From: Ktedonobacter racemifer DSM 44963
GTDB taxonomy: Bacteria; Chloroflexota; Ktedonobacteria; Ktedonobacterales; Ktedonobacteraceae
Assembly (NCBI RefSeq): GCF_000178855.1
Contig: NZ_ADVG01000004.1
Span: 2,542,001 to 2,606,000, forward strand
Length of the DNA: 64,000 nucleotides
Direction of reading: 5' to 3'
A program made the position numbers and the translations under genes. The notes beneath the pieces were generated by a model that saw nothing but the letters and a program-made list of their open reading frames with translations, did not search any database and was not told the DNA's origin. Positions 53,869 to 62,661 of this stretch are shown piece by piece (the stretch's first letter is position 1; the number at the start of each line of letters is the position of its first letter).

Positions 53869-55164
53869 ATGAAAACCGCGCACAAGATCCGGATGAACCC
53901 CACCCCTGAACAGGTGGAGTATCTCAAACGAGCCTGTGGCACGAGGCGCTTTATCTACAACTGGGGACGGGAGCAGTGGGAGAAGCAGTATCAGGCGTAT
54001 AAAGCTGAGCAGGAAACCGTTCCCCAAGAGCAGCGCGTGCTCAAACCGCCATATGCCCTCGCACTCAAGAAGCAATTCAACCAGATCCGGGAGCAGGAGT
54101 ATCCGTGGACCTATCAGGTGACGAAGTGTGTGGTGGAGGGTGCCTTCGACGACCTCAAAAACGCCTATGACAACTTCTTTGCGGGCCGAGCGAACTACCC
54201 GCAGTACAAGAAAAAGGGGAAGTCGCACGAATCGTTTTATCTCTCCAACGATAAATTCATCTTGGGAAGCCATTGGATCTCGATTCCCGGACTTGGCCGC
54301 TTCATCCTCGATCAGCGCCAAACGAAGAAGGACCGAGGCAAGCTCTTACGCAGACTGGGAACGGTGAACCTCGCCGAAAAACTGCGCTTCGTCGAAAAGG
54401 GGAAAGCCACCACTCCCACGAAGAAGCGCAACCAGCGCAAGCACGTCGTGTGCGAACGGGTCAAGATCCTGGGGGCGACGGTCTGCTGTGAAGCGGGGCA
54501 CTGGTACGTCTCCATCCAAGGAGACATCACACGGGAGCGCCCCACAACGCCCGAAGCAGTGGTGGGGGTAGATGTGGGCGTAAAGCACGCTGCTGTGGTG
54601 AGCGATGGGCGCAGGCTTGAGAACCAAAGGCCTTTAGCGCTCCATCTCAAGAAACTCGGCAAGCTGCAACGCCAACTCAGTAAGAAAGAGAAGACGAAAG
54701 ACCCGCAAACCAGGCGAACCGTGTTCAGTAAGAATTACGAGAAGCAACGACTCAAGGTCGCACGCAAGCATCAGCAGATCGCCAACATTCGGCGGGATGT
54801 GCAGCACAAGTTCACGACCGAACTGGTGCGCACCTGTGGGTCCATCGGCATCGAAGACCTCAACATCCTGGGGATGATGGCCAACCGGAAGCTCTCGCGT
54901 GCCGTGGCCGATGCCGCGATGGGGCAACTGTTGCAGTTCCTCAAGACCAAAGTGGCCAACGCCGGGGGAGAGCTCTTCATCGCCTCGCGCTGGTTCCCTT
55001 CGACCAAACGCTGTTCGTGCTGTGGGCAGGTCAAAAAGCGGATGCCGCTCAAACACCGCACCTATGAGTGCGTGGCCTGTGGGCTGGTGATCGACCGGGA
55101 TCTCAATGCCGCCTTGAATTTGCTGTGGTTCGCAACAGAAGAGCTTCGCCAGCTTCACGCGTAA
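53869..55164 (+). CDS. tnpB: TnpB RNA-guided nuclease, copy 2
   Basis: 431 residues from ATG 53869 (MKTAHKIRMNPTPEQVEYLK). The RuvC residues (GVDVGVKHAAVVSDG, IGIEDLNILGM, DRDLNAALNLL) and zinc ribbon CSCCGQVKK...YECVACG are intact. About eight amino-acid differences from copy 1 are scattered and conservative, so both copies look under selection or recently duplicated. With no transposase in either copy, the nuclease would rely on another IS607 TnpA for movement, or has been retained for another role. Confidence 0.9.
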   Translation: MKTAHKIRMNPTPEQVEYLKRACGTRRFIYNWGREQWEKQYQAYKAEQETVPQEQRVLKPPYALALKKQFNQIREQEYPWTYQVTKCVVEGAFDDLKNAYDNFFAGRANYPQYKKKGKSHESFYLSNDKFILGSHWISIPGLGRFILDQRQTKKDRGKLLRRLGTVNLAEKLRFVEKGKATTPTKKRNQRKHVVCERVKILGATVCCEAGHWYVSIQGDITRERPTTPEAVVGVDVGVKHAAVVSDGRRLENQRPLALHLKKLGKLQRQLSKKEKTKDPQTRRTVFSKNYEKQRLKVARKHQQIANIRRDVQHKFTTELVRTCGSIGIEDLNILGMMANRKLSRAVADAAMGQLLQFLKTKVANAGGELFIASRWFPSTKRCSCCGQVKKRMPLKHRTYECVACGLVIDRDLNAALNLLWFATEELRQLHA

Positions 55165-55340
55165 AGCTGGCCGTCCTGGAGAGTGGCTACCGCCGGACGT
55201 AAAATGCCTGGGGAGTTGATGTGAGACCGAAACGGGAGGGCCGATCCAAAGGTTCCCGTGCGCTGGCTATCGACGATGAAGCAGGAAGAACTGACCGCTC
55301 GAGGGTGTTTACACACGTTCGAGTATGAGAAAGGTAGCAG
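55085..55340 (+). ncRNA. Candidate omegaRNA (reRNA) of TnpB copy 2
   Basis: Last codons of tnpB plus 176 bp up to the element end (GAGAAAGGTAGCAG), strongly conserved with copy 1. The guide would be read from the DNA immediately after 55340 (TATAGCACAATGAC...). Boundaries are approximate. Confidence 0.5.
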
Positions 55341-55368
55341 TATAGCACAATGACTATCTCTCAAGAAA

Positions 55369-56350
55369 GGTTCTGTCAGAATTCGGAAGAAGACTTGTAG
55401 TGGTGATCGTTTGGGAGGTATTCTCATAAGAACAACGACTCATCTGAGAAGGAGTGCTTCATGAACTGCCCACATTGCGCCTCAACCACCACCAAAGAGC
55501 AAACCCAGAAGACCACGCTCGGCTCGCACGTTCCGTTGCTCCGTTTGCAAGCACCTCTTCAACGAGCGCACCAGAACACCGTTTAATTTCCTGGAATATC
55601 CCACTGATGTGGTTCTTCTGGTTGTCCTGTGGCGGCTCCGGTACAAGTTGAGCCTGCGGGATCTGGCTGAAATGTTTCTGGAGCGGGGCCTCGTGTTCAC
55701 TCATGAAACAGTTCGAGAATGGGAAGCGCGATTTGCCCCACTGATAGCTGACCAGTTGCGGATGAAACGACGAGGGCAAGCAGGAAGATCCTGGTACGTG
55801 GATGAAACCTACCTCAAGGTTCACGGAAAATGGTGCTATCTTTATCGCGCGATCGATCATGATGGCCATCTCGTTGACTCCATGTTGAGTGAGAAACGGA
55901 ATATGGAGGCAGCTCAGCGGTTTTTCCAGCAGGCAGCTGCTGTGGTTGGTCATATTCCCGATCAGGTGACAACGGATGGGCATCGTTCGTATCCACGAGC
56001 TATCCGCGAGACAATGGGCAATCGTGTCCAGCATCGGACCAACAGGTATCTCAACAATCGTCTGGAGCAAGACCACTGAGGCATCAAACAGCGATACTAT
56101 CCCATGCGCGGATTTGGAACATTTGAGGCGGCGGCACGTTTTTGTTGTGCTTTTGACGAGCTACGGAATTACCTCCGTCTGCGCCCCATCAGGGGGGAAT
56201 CGATCTCACTCTCCGAACGACGAAGAGCTTTCCTCGATCGGCTTGTGGCCTTGCAAGTACTCCTACAGGCAACCTCATAGCAAGAGACAAGTTGTAATCA
56301 GCATGCCATAATCTTTGATGAGTTTCTGGGTGCTCAGTTCTGACAGAACC
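55369..56350 (+). mobile_element. IS6-family element (982 bp)
   Basis: GGTTCTGTCAGAATTC at 55369 and CAGTTCTGACAGAACC ending at 56350 are inverted ends. The transposase within has a frameshift and a nonsense codon. Confidence 0.8.
55461..56280 (+). pseudogene. IS6-family transposase, frameshift plus nonsense
   Basis: ATG 55461 starts MNCPHCAS; another frame then gives CSVCKHLFNERTRTPFNFLE, YPTDVVLLVVLWRLRYKLSL and so on, so one indel lies near 55490-55520. The core is intact: SWYVDETYLKVHGK (Asp), PDQVTTDGHRSYPRAI (Asp) and LNNRLEQDH (Glu). A TGA at 56077 follows (expected CGA in EQDHRGIKQR), and the frame then reads on as GIKQRYYPMRGFGTFEAAAR to 56280. Confidence 0.8.
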
Positions 56351-57077
56351 AGGTGTGCCAACGAGTGACGGCTCCACATCCTTTTGGGCCGTGTCCTGGT
56401 TCTGCCCGAGGATTTTGTCGTGGCAGCCACTCTGTTGGTCGCAGTTCACGTGCCAGCCAGCCGAGTATCCAGGTGTCGCGAGCGTGTTGCTTCCGATGAT
56501 AGACAATTCCCCTAGCGTGTTTTCTTCAATGAAAGGATTGACCTTTCGCGTCGGCGGCGCTTGGCTTCCAAGGGAATGAACCTTTCGTCGCAGCGGTGCT
56601 CGACTGTCGATGTTTTATATGTGGTCATTGGCCTATCTCGTCATTGTCCAGCCTGCAAGCGGATAAGCGGCTCACGAGCATCTCTCCGTCCAACTCCTCC
56701 TCACCTTTGGAGATCATCGTTCCTTTTCGTTTCTAGAAATAGGATGGAATTCAGGGATTCCTTTTGCTGAGGGATGAGATGCGCACGCTGGGATTGGCTG
56801 ACGGGCGAGGGGAGAGGGGCATTGCCCAGTCGAGGGGATGATGATATACTTTTCTCTAGCCCATGTTGTCTTTAGCTGATGGCTTCTGCCTTTTCTGCGT
56901 GTGCTGTTTGTTGCAGGAGCGTCAGTGCGATAGAGAATATCCCACATGAGGGGACAGTGAAGACCAACGACCAGTGACCCCGGTTGCTGTGCGTTGTGGA
57001 CCGCTGTCCTCTTTTTGTTGCCTTCTTCCTGCCAGGGATGCTCGAAGGAGATTGAGCAGTGGAAAGGAAACGCAGTG
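56351..57077. other. About 730 bases without a recognisable gene
   Basis: Several short frames on both strands, none with a credible ribosome site or family resemblance. Probably degraded mobile DNA. Confidence 0.4.
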
Positions 57078-57452
57078 ATGGTGAGTCATGCACAGATGCG
57101 CCAGGCGCATGCGATTGCCTCGGTGGGGCTGTCCTCTTATGCTCGCCTTGTTGAGGCGATGGACAAACGCAGTTCCAGCGTCGCGCTCTCTGCCGAACTG
57201 CGCCAGGTGTTTGATCAGCCTGCTGGGGAACAGACCCTCCTCGAGGCCTACCGTTTTGCTCGCAGGTCGGCCGAGTGGACGGGAATGACGTTTGCCAAGG
57301 TCTCCTGGGTCTGGTTGCTGCACCAGCACAGCTTGCTCGCCGCGTTCCAGCAGTAGAACGAACTGGCCGCAGCGCTGCGCGACGCTGCGTTGGAGTTGCA
57401 TACGTGTTTCTTTGTCGACCAGGGGAAATATCGCTTCCAATGCCATTTCTAG
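57078..57452 (+). pseudogene. Hypothetical protein interrupted by TAG
   Basis: From ATG 57078 (AAAGGAAACGC upstream) the frame reads MVSHAQMRQAHAIASVGLSS, AEWTGMTFAKVSWVWLLHQH and AAFQQ, then TAG (57354), then NELAAALRDAALELHTCFFV with DQGKYRFQCHF before TAG at 57450-57452. CAG to TAG is the likely change; the product would be about 124 residues. Not recognised. The antisense strand also has an open frame (57500-57350, MRKEEGYVGLEMALEAIFPL), so strand assignment is not certain. Confidence 0.4.
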
Positions 57453-57824
57453 GCCAACATAGCCCTCTTCCTTGCGCATGTATTTATCTGGATTTGTCAA
57501 CTGGGGTTACTGCTATTTGTGCTCCAGCGCTTGCTGGTAGCGCTCTGCTTGTTTGCGATAGCGTTGGCTCATATCGATGTTGGACATAACATCGGTGAAG
57601 ACGACCAGCAGCATATTGGTCTCAGTGATAATAGGCACCTTTTCCTATTTGGCCCACTTATGTTTCTTCACCGAGATTCCTAAATCAGTACGGCAGCAGT
57701 TGTAGGGACAGGCTGTTTGTGAGAGAGAAAAGAAGCGTGAAGAAGGATCACGCCAGAGGGCGCGTGGGAGTCCCGGCTGCTGCCTGTTCCACAGAGGAGG
57801 TTAAAGAGAGGAGCCATTCCAGAC
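57453..57824. other. Gap with a possible minus-strand gene fragment
   Basis: On the minus strand a 43-codon stretch reads EKVPIITETNMLLVVFTDVM and SNIDMSQRYRKQAERYQQAL, then EHK and stop near 57513. It looks protein-like but has no family I can name. Confidence 0.35.
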
Positions 57825-58214
57825 TCATTGTGCGAGGATTTGCCAAAACTCCTGGCCCCACGTGGTGTGCGAACACCAGCGATCTAGGTCTTGCTCCTGG
57901 TCTTCATCAGAAAGCGCACACTTGAACGTTCCCTGATGCAAGTAGAGATCCACGATATCAGCAGGCGTGAAGGCCCCTCGTGGCAAGGCCGCGTAGAACA
58001 ACTCGTAGACTACTTCACCGCGTGTGATGCCGATCATCGCACCGATCTCAGTTGCAGATATGTGGCAACGATGACCCGTGTAAGTGGCTCGATGGGCGAA
58101 AGAGGGACCAGGGAAATCAAAGAGAACTCGACACGTTTGTGTTTCGTAATGGCTCGTTTGCTGGTCTGGGGGTAGAGCCAGGCGAGCCTGGATTCCTTGC
58201 GAAAGAGTATACAC
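57825..58214 (-). pseudogene. Transposase C-terminal fragment (IS4-like)
   Basis: 129 codons: ISATEIGAMIGITRGEVVYE, LPRGAFTPADIVDLYLHQGT, FKCALSDEDQEQDLDRWCSH and EFWQILAQ. This resembles the C-terminal part of long IS4-like transposases seen in Ktedonobacteria (DLYLHRG, DPDRWCSH, GQEFWQI). Both ends are missing. Confidence 0.5.
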
Positions 58215-58347
58215 GAAGATTTTCTTTTTCCATGTCCCTCTCGCTGTTTTCCTTTACTCTAGCAGATGAGTTTCAATTTTTGTAAAAATATCAATAAGAA
58301 TATCTAAAAAAGTAACTATCTGGATCTCTTTGACAAACGAATGAAAA

Positions 58348-58653
58348 CTAAGCCTGTCCACGGAAAGATAACAGAATATAGAGAAGCAAAACAAATATTT
58401 GCACGATGAGTATAAGCCGCAGCCTTGTGATGAAGGGGCGTTTGATCGTCTTATGCCTAAAGTATTTTCGTGCAACATAGGCGGCAGGGGTGCCACCAGC
58501 AAATGCGAGTAACAATAAGACGTTCTCTGGAACTCTTCGTCCTCTATTTCTGGATGAATGCTTATCTAGGCCATAGACGACAAAAGTCAGGATGTTAAGT
58601 ACAATAAAGTAACTAATAATTAATTTCAAGTTTGCCCTCGTCTCTTTTTGCAA
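58348..58653 (-). CDS. DUF1294-family membrane protein
   Basis: 101 residues: LIISYFIVLNILTFVVYGLD, KHSSRNRGRRVPENVLLLLA and FAGGTPAAYVARKYFRHKTI, then a C-terminal helix LILIVQIFVLLLYILLSF. This is the two-to-three-helix DUF1294 family, often seen alone or attached to cold-shock domains. The start is TTG 58653 or the TTG at 58629 preceded by GAGGG; there is no ATG. Function unknown. The region is AT-richer than its neighbours. Confidence 0.75.
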   Translation of the reverse strand: MQKETRANLKLIISYFIVLNILTFVVYGLDKHSSRNRGRRVPENVLLLLAFAGGTPAAYVARKYFRHKTIKRPFITRLRLILIVQIFVLLLYILLSFRGQA

Positions 58654-58773
58654 TATACAAGCAAAATCAGCTTTACTTGTATACCAATATCATATAACAT
58701 ATTGTGAGCTTGAGGAGGTCGGGAACTCCTGCCTCTAGTGGTTACTGGTGCTCGCAGGTAAGAGAATATCCCC

Positions 58774-59270
58774 CTAGAGTAGTAAGCTTGGCAATCTTTT
58801 GCAGAAGCAGCAAAGGAAATGCAGATGGTGCGGCCTCGTCTTTCGTAATGATGATCGCATTGATATTGACCACATCCTACCGAGAAACCCGAAGAGAGCA
58901 TAGGGATCTGCCAGCACGTGTAAAACATGCGTGCGATTGCTTAACGACTTCAGCCATTCCAGTTGCTCATCGACGCTGTGACGGCCATCCCCTTGCATCA
59001 AGCGATGTCCTTCATCCGCAAACACGGCTCTCACGCGCGCCCGGACTAACGCTTGCTCGGCTACGGCACGCATCTTGAGCCAATCACCGGCACCAAATTT
59101 GGAGCGAGTGGTTTTCGGCAGTGGTTTTTCGCCTTGAGGTTGATCAGCAGGTGATATGGTTCCGTCGGCCAGAGGATCATCCAACGCTTAATCAATGTGA
59201 AACCATCATTACGCACGGCACAATTGTGGAAGTGCATATTGGCCGCCCCGACCACCTCTACAGAGCACAA
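58774..59270 (-). pseudogene. TniB/TnsC-like AAA ATPase fragment, second locus
   Basis: Readable part: TTRSKFGAGDWLKMRAVAEQ, VRAVFADEGHRLMQGDG, VDEQLEWLKSLSNRTHVLHV and YALFGF. It matches the Walker-B region of the relic at 2809-3855 (VDEAHHL; EQLEWLKSLGNSAGVLYILV). Homology ends after YALFGF in an apparent frameshift and nothing of Walker A remains. The upstream part is scattered across frames. Confidence 0.55.
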
Positions 59271-59503
59271 GCATATTCAAACGCTGCAAGAGCAACTTCG
59301 TGTCCCTATTTCTTTCCTTGAACCATGTTCTGAGCGGCCTTAGTAAAAGAGTGGGGAAAGTTGCTCAAAATGGTCGGCTTGCGTTGCATGTGCGGGGTGG
59401 GTAAACGCCCTCTATTGTGAAGGAGGCTCTGGTCTTTCGTGGCCAGAAGAGAAGAGCCTCCCAGGTGATCCAGTCCACCCATTGGCGACACTCACGACAT
59501 GCC
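59271..59503. other. No gene recognised
   Basis: About 230 bases between the TniB fragment and the trio of unknown genes; no structure noted. Confidence 0.4.
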
Positions 59504-60001
59504 TTATTCCTTGTGCTTTGGTCGCCAGGGCAAATGCACTTCTGGGATGTCCTGCGGCTGATGGATGGTGGGAAGATGCCTGATGGAGATGTCAAACGCG
59601 GTGTGGGCGTCTTCGTTCTCGATGGCGCTGCATACCAGTTCATGGGTATGGGCTGATCCCTGAAGCACTTGGAAATAACAGGCGTCGGACTGCTCGACGT
59701 CTTCGTCCGGGGTGGAAGGAGCAGGACTCACACTGACGATGAGGATCTCTTCTGAAGCCACCACCTCTTGGAGGTAGAGGCGATGGGCAGCGGGTGGATC
59801 GAGGTCAAGAAGCCGTTTTCCTTGTCCTGTTGGGCTCACCCAATCAAGACTGAGCGTACACTCGAAATGGCAGACAAGATGCACGGTCACAAAGACATGT
59901 ATTCCAGACTCCATTTCGGTCAGTTCTGCAGTGATGGTGACCCGACGCGCGATATCTGATGTTGGTGCTAACGGGGACGGTGGGTTGAGGGTGTCATCCA
60001 T
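59504..60001 (-). CDS. Hypothetical protein (trio gene 3)
   Basis: 165 residues from ATG 60001 with AAAGGAAAACGCGTT before it. Acidic and rich in Thr/Val: ARRVTITAELTEMESGIHVF, VTVHLVCHFECTLSLDWVSP, PPAAHRLYLQEVVASEEI and DEDVEQSDACYFQVLQG. It has a beta-rich look with no signal peptide. Not recognised. It is third in a minus-strand series with the genes at 60120 and 60481. Confidence 0.55.
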   Translation of the reverse strand: MDDTLNPPSPLAPTSDIARRVTITAELTEMESGIHVFVTVHLVCHFECTLSLDWVSPTGQGKRLLDLDPPAAHRLYLQEVVASEEILIVSVSPAPSTPDEDVEQSDACYFQVLQGSAHTHELVCSAIENEDAHTAFDISIRHLPTIHQPQDIPEVHLPWRPKHKE

Positions 60002-60119
60002 AACGCGTTTTCCTTTCATGCAGTGTGTGTTGCCTGTGCTGCGTGCTGTTGTTACTTCTCCCCCAGTTGTTGTCTTATGGTTGGCATGGTGAGATGGGCG
60101 ACCTGTGTGTTTTGCGGGT

Positions 60120-60380
60120 TTATTCCAGAGCAGGTGTACTCATCTCTTGCCGGGAGTCCCAGGAGTCGCCAAAGGTGACCCGCATCCAGCTCCGTCCCAT
60201 GCCTCCCTGCGCTTCCAGTAGGTCCAGGTGATGATCAGGGATGCCTCGGACCTGATAGCCTTTGGCATATCGCCTGGCGTAGAAGGTAAACGACTGTTCT
60301 TCCGGATAGATATCGATCTGGTATTGTGCCCCGTCTGTCAGGGTGTCATAGGAGATGGTCTTTTCTTTTTGTGCTTCCAT
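60120..60380 (-). CDS. Hypothetical protein (trio gene 2)
   Basis: 86 residues from ATG 60380 (AGGAAGGCACAAGA upstream): MEAQKEKTISYDTLTDGAQY, DIYPEEQSFTFYARRYAKGY, QVRGIPDHHLDLLEAQGG. Short, probably beta-rich, no known domain. The gap to the next gene is about 120 bases. Confidence 0.55.
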   Translation of the reverse strand: MEAQKEKTISYDTLTDGAQYQIDIYPEEQSFTFYARRYAKGYQVRGIPDHHLDLLEAQGGMGRSWMRVTFGDSWDSRQEMSTPALE

Positions 60381-60480
60381 TCTTGTGCCTTCCTGTGGCG
60401 GCGGAGTGCGATGGAGCAGTTGGCTTGCGCTCCGTTCGCTGCCCCTTTCGCTGTCAAACTCGGCAGCGGAGAAATGAACG

Positions 60481-61107
60481 CTACTCCGTTTCTTTTTTCG
60501 GCTGTACAAGCGAGCGAGGGAGGAATGCTAGCACGCCTTGACGCAGGGTATCGAGCAGAGTGGCTCGTTGCTCTGCCGCGATCGCCAGCGTTTCTTGATA
60601 GGCAGAGAGGATGTCCTCGCTGAACAGTTGTAATGGATACTCGCCCTGGGTGTTTTCCTCCTCGAAACGTGCTTGATGGCGTGCTTGTGGAGGGTAACGC
60701 GAAGAGATATCACTTAACTGCCGTTCTAACAGCTTCACTGTCCCTTGGTATTGCAGGTAGTACCGATCATTATGATGCAAGAAGACCTCGCATTGCTCAA
60801 GGTCGAGATACTCGGCAAGGACACTGCAAATATGCAGGGGATTGTGTAAAGATGCGAGCAGGTTCTGGACCCAGAGTCGCTGTTCTGCTATGCTCACCTG
60901 CTGCTCTCTCATACTGCGCAAGGCAGCCTGGCAAAAGCAGCGCAGGATGCCAATGAAGCCGACAAGATACTGCATACGGATGCGGTCAATCTGGGCAGTT
61001 GGACGTGTCATGGGGAAGTGCCGCTCGGTCTGGGCGAGCGAGAAACGCACGGCTTCGGTGATGCCCAGACCAGTACCCTTCTCTTGCTGTCTCCACTGCC
61101 TGTACAT
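60481..61107 (-). CDS. Hypothetical protein (trio gene 1)
   Basis: 208 residues from ATG 61107, mostly helical: AEQRLWVQNLLASLHNPLHI, CSVLAEYLDLEQCEVFLHHN, LLERQLSDISSRYPPQARHQ and ILSAYQETLAIAAEQRATLL. The Glu/Gln/Leu-rich helices suggest an interaction protein. The upstream frame is open a little further without a better start. Not recognised. First of three collinear unknown genes. Confidence 0.55.
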   Translation of the reverse strand: MYRQWRQQEKGTGLGITEAVRFSLAQTERHFPMTRPTAQIDRIRMQYLVGFIGILRCFCQAALRSMREQQVSIAEQRLWVQNLLASLHNPLHICSVLAEYLDLEQCEVFLHHNDRYYLQYQGTVKLLERQLSDISSRYPPQARHQARFEEENTQGEYPLQLFSEDILSAYQETLAIAAEQRATLLDTLRQGVLAFLPRSLVQPKKETE

Positions 61108-61814
61108 TCGGCAGGAACAGATTGAGCCAAGAACGCAGAGATTTATAACGCTGACGTGGCCATCACCCCGCCGGCTATTCTGATAGAGATGGTGCTTGAT
61201 TTCAGGCCGGAGATGCTGGAACTCTTGCCGGTCTTACCGTCAGCACTCAAGCAAGGCTCCGTCAGCGAGATAAAAGGCTGGAACCCAATCACCATTGTAC
61301 ATCTCGCCTGGGATCTGGCGAGCAAGAAATTAGCGCCTTTCTTCGCTCAGAACGGGCACAGGATCTGACCATTATCTATCGCGGAGGCATCACTGCTGTC
61401 TAGAGTGATGGACCATCGGCCCCCCTCGCCGCTCGGTGCATGTGTATATACGATTTTTTCTCCCCTCCGAGACGGAAACTGCCATAACCATTGGCTGCGA
61501 GTAAAAAAGCACAGAAGGCGCATCGGGATGATGGTTTTGTGTGGATGGAGTGACGCTCCATCCACACAAAACCATCATCATGGGAATAAGACACTGCTCC
61601 ACTTTAGAAGCATATACTTCGGCTGTGTTGTAAATCAGTGTTTTTTTGCGTTTTGATGCTTTGGGTTCGGTGATAGAGATTGTCCTGAATCAGGGCGCTC
61701 GTCCAGCTCATGTGCTTCTCTCTTCCTTGCGAGCATTGCTCACTATCTTACGTGAAACTGATCCGAACCCCTGCGCTTTTCAATCCGGGGAGATCTTAGA
61801 TAGACCAACATAGC
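61108..61814. other. Intergenic region with a long hairpin
   Basis: A plus-strand frame 61156-61368 (GTG start; ending WDLASKKLAPFFAQNGHRI) is possible but unsupported. The perfect 24-bp hairpin at 61527 is the main structure. Confidence 0.4.
61527..61579. repeat. Perfect 24-bp inverted repeat with 5-nt loop
   Basis: GATGATGGTTTTGTGTGGAT plus GGAG (61527-61550), loop TGACG, exact complement at 61556-61579. No T-run follows on either strand. Same style as the hairpins at 8436 and 63744. Confidence 0.75.
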
Positions 61815-62450
61815 TTACACAATGGCCTGGATAGCGCGCAGCCAGGACTGGGCCATCAGCGCATTTCCCGCTTCGCTGGGATGTACTCCATCTTCAGCCC
61901 AGAACGCGGGGTGCTGACGTGCAGATGCCTGGGCAAAAAGACCATCGAAAGGCACAAGAATTGCCCCATACTCACGCGCAAGTTTCCGCACAACGGCAAT
62001 CTTGGGGTCCAGGTCGACGCGCCACAAGTCGCGATCAGCTGGAACCGACAAGACAAATGGCTCACACAGGATGAAACGGGCGCTCAAACTCACTGTACTT
62101 CTTTGCAACAGAGAGCGATAGGTCGCCTCGAATGCTTCCGTCGATGTAGGATCGTTCTGGTCATAGCGCCGCCAGGTATCGTTTATGCCAATCAAGAGAG
62201 AGATCCAGGTGGGCCGTAAGTCGAGGCAATCCTGCTGCCAACGCTCTGCGAGGTCAATGGCACGGTTGCCACTGATCCCACGATTGAGAAAACGCACCTG
62301 TTTTTCAGGATAGAGTGCTTGGAACCAGGCCGAAGCCATCAGCGCGTAACCGTATCCAAGGTGATGTGGATTGAGATAATCTCGTCCAGCATCCGTAATA
62401 CTATCGCCTTGAAAGAGTACAAGATCTCCATCATCCAGAAGTGGTTGCAT
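61815..62450 (-). CDS. SGNH/GDSL hydrolase
   Basis: 211 residues. Block I has the nucleophile in VLFQGDSITDAGRDY, block II Gly in FLNRGISGNRAIDLAERW, block III Asn in LLIGINDTWRRYD and block V DGVHPSEAGNALMAQSW with the catalytic Asp-X2-His. There is no signal peptide, so it acts in the cytosol. ATG 62450 follows AAAGGAGCGG. Related enzymes deacetylate or de-esterify sugars and acyl compounds. It probably shares an operon with the enolase-superfamily gene upstream. Confidence 0.87.
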   Translation of the reverse strand: MQPLLDDGDLVLFQGDSITDAGRDYLNPHHLGYGYALMASAWFQALYPEKQVRFLNRGISGNRAIDLAERWQQDCLDLRPTWISLLIGINDTWRRYDQNDPTSTEAFEATYRSLLQRSTVSLSARFILCEPFVLSVPADRDLWRVDLDPKIAVVRKLAREYGAILVPFDGLFAQASARQHPAFWAEDGVHPSEAGNALMAQSWLRAIQAIV

Positions 62451-62510
62451 ATGTTTTCCGCTCCTTTGAAAACGGTATTTACACCGTTTGAATAAGAAAA
62501 AAGGGTTCTG

Positions 62511-62640
62511 TCATGATTGCCTCCATAGCTCGGTAGTTGATTTTAGGATGTCACTCTCCTGTCGCGTACGCTCTAACTCGCGTTTGAGCTGGCGAAGTTT
62601 TTCCTCTTGGGCGGTTTGATGACCCATGAACAGTTGCTTG
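62511..62640 (-). pseudogene. IS3-family OrfA 3' scar
   Basis: Reads EEKLRQLKRELERTRQESDI and LKSTTELWRQS, then stop: the coiled-coil end of IS3 OrfA (family ending ILKKALAIF-like). No HTH or OrfB remains. It lies between the enolase-superfamily and SGNH genes, so an IS once separated them. Confidence 0.6.
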
Positions 62641-62661
62641 TGGCAGCCGTAAAGGTTGCCA

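Larger units (their letters stand above)
53564..55340 (+). mobile_element. IS607-like TnpB element, copy 2 (1777 bp)
   Basis: Near-identical to 4707-6483 but inverted relative to it, equal in length. It is inserted next to the HTH/palindrome region on the left and 28 bp from an IS6 element on the right. In this copy the HTH-only tnpA keeps its ATG. Confidence 0.82.

Noticed and set aside
56922..57500. 192-codon minus-strand frame
   Set aside because: Most of it is antisense to the better plus-strand frame at 57078; only the first 50 codons look protein-like, so it is mentioned but not called.
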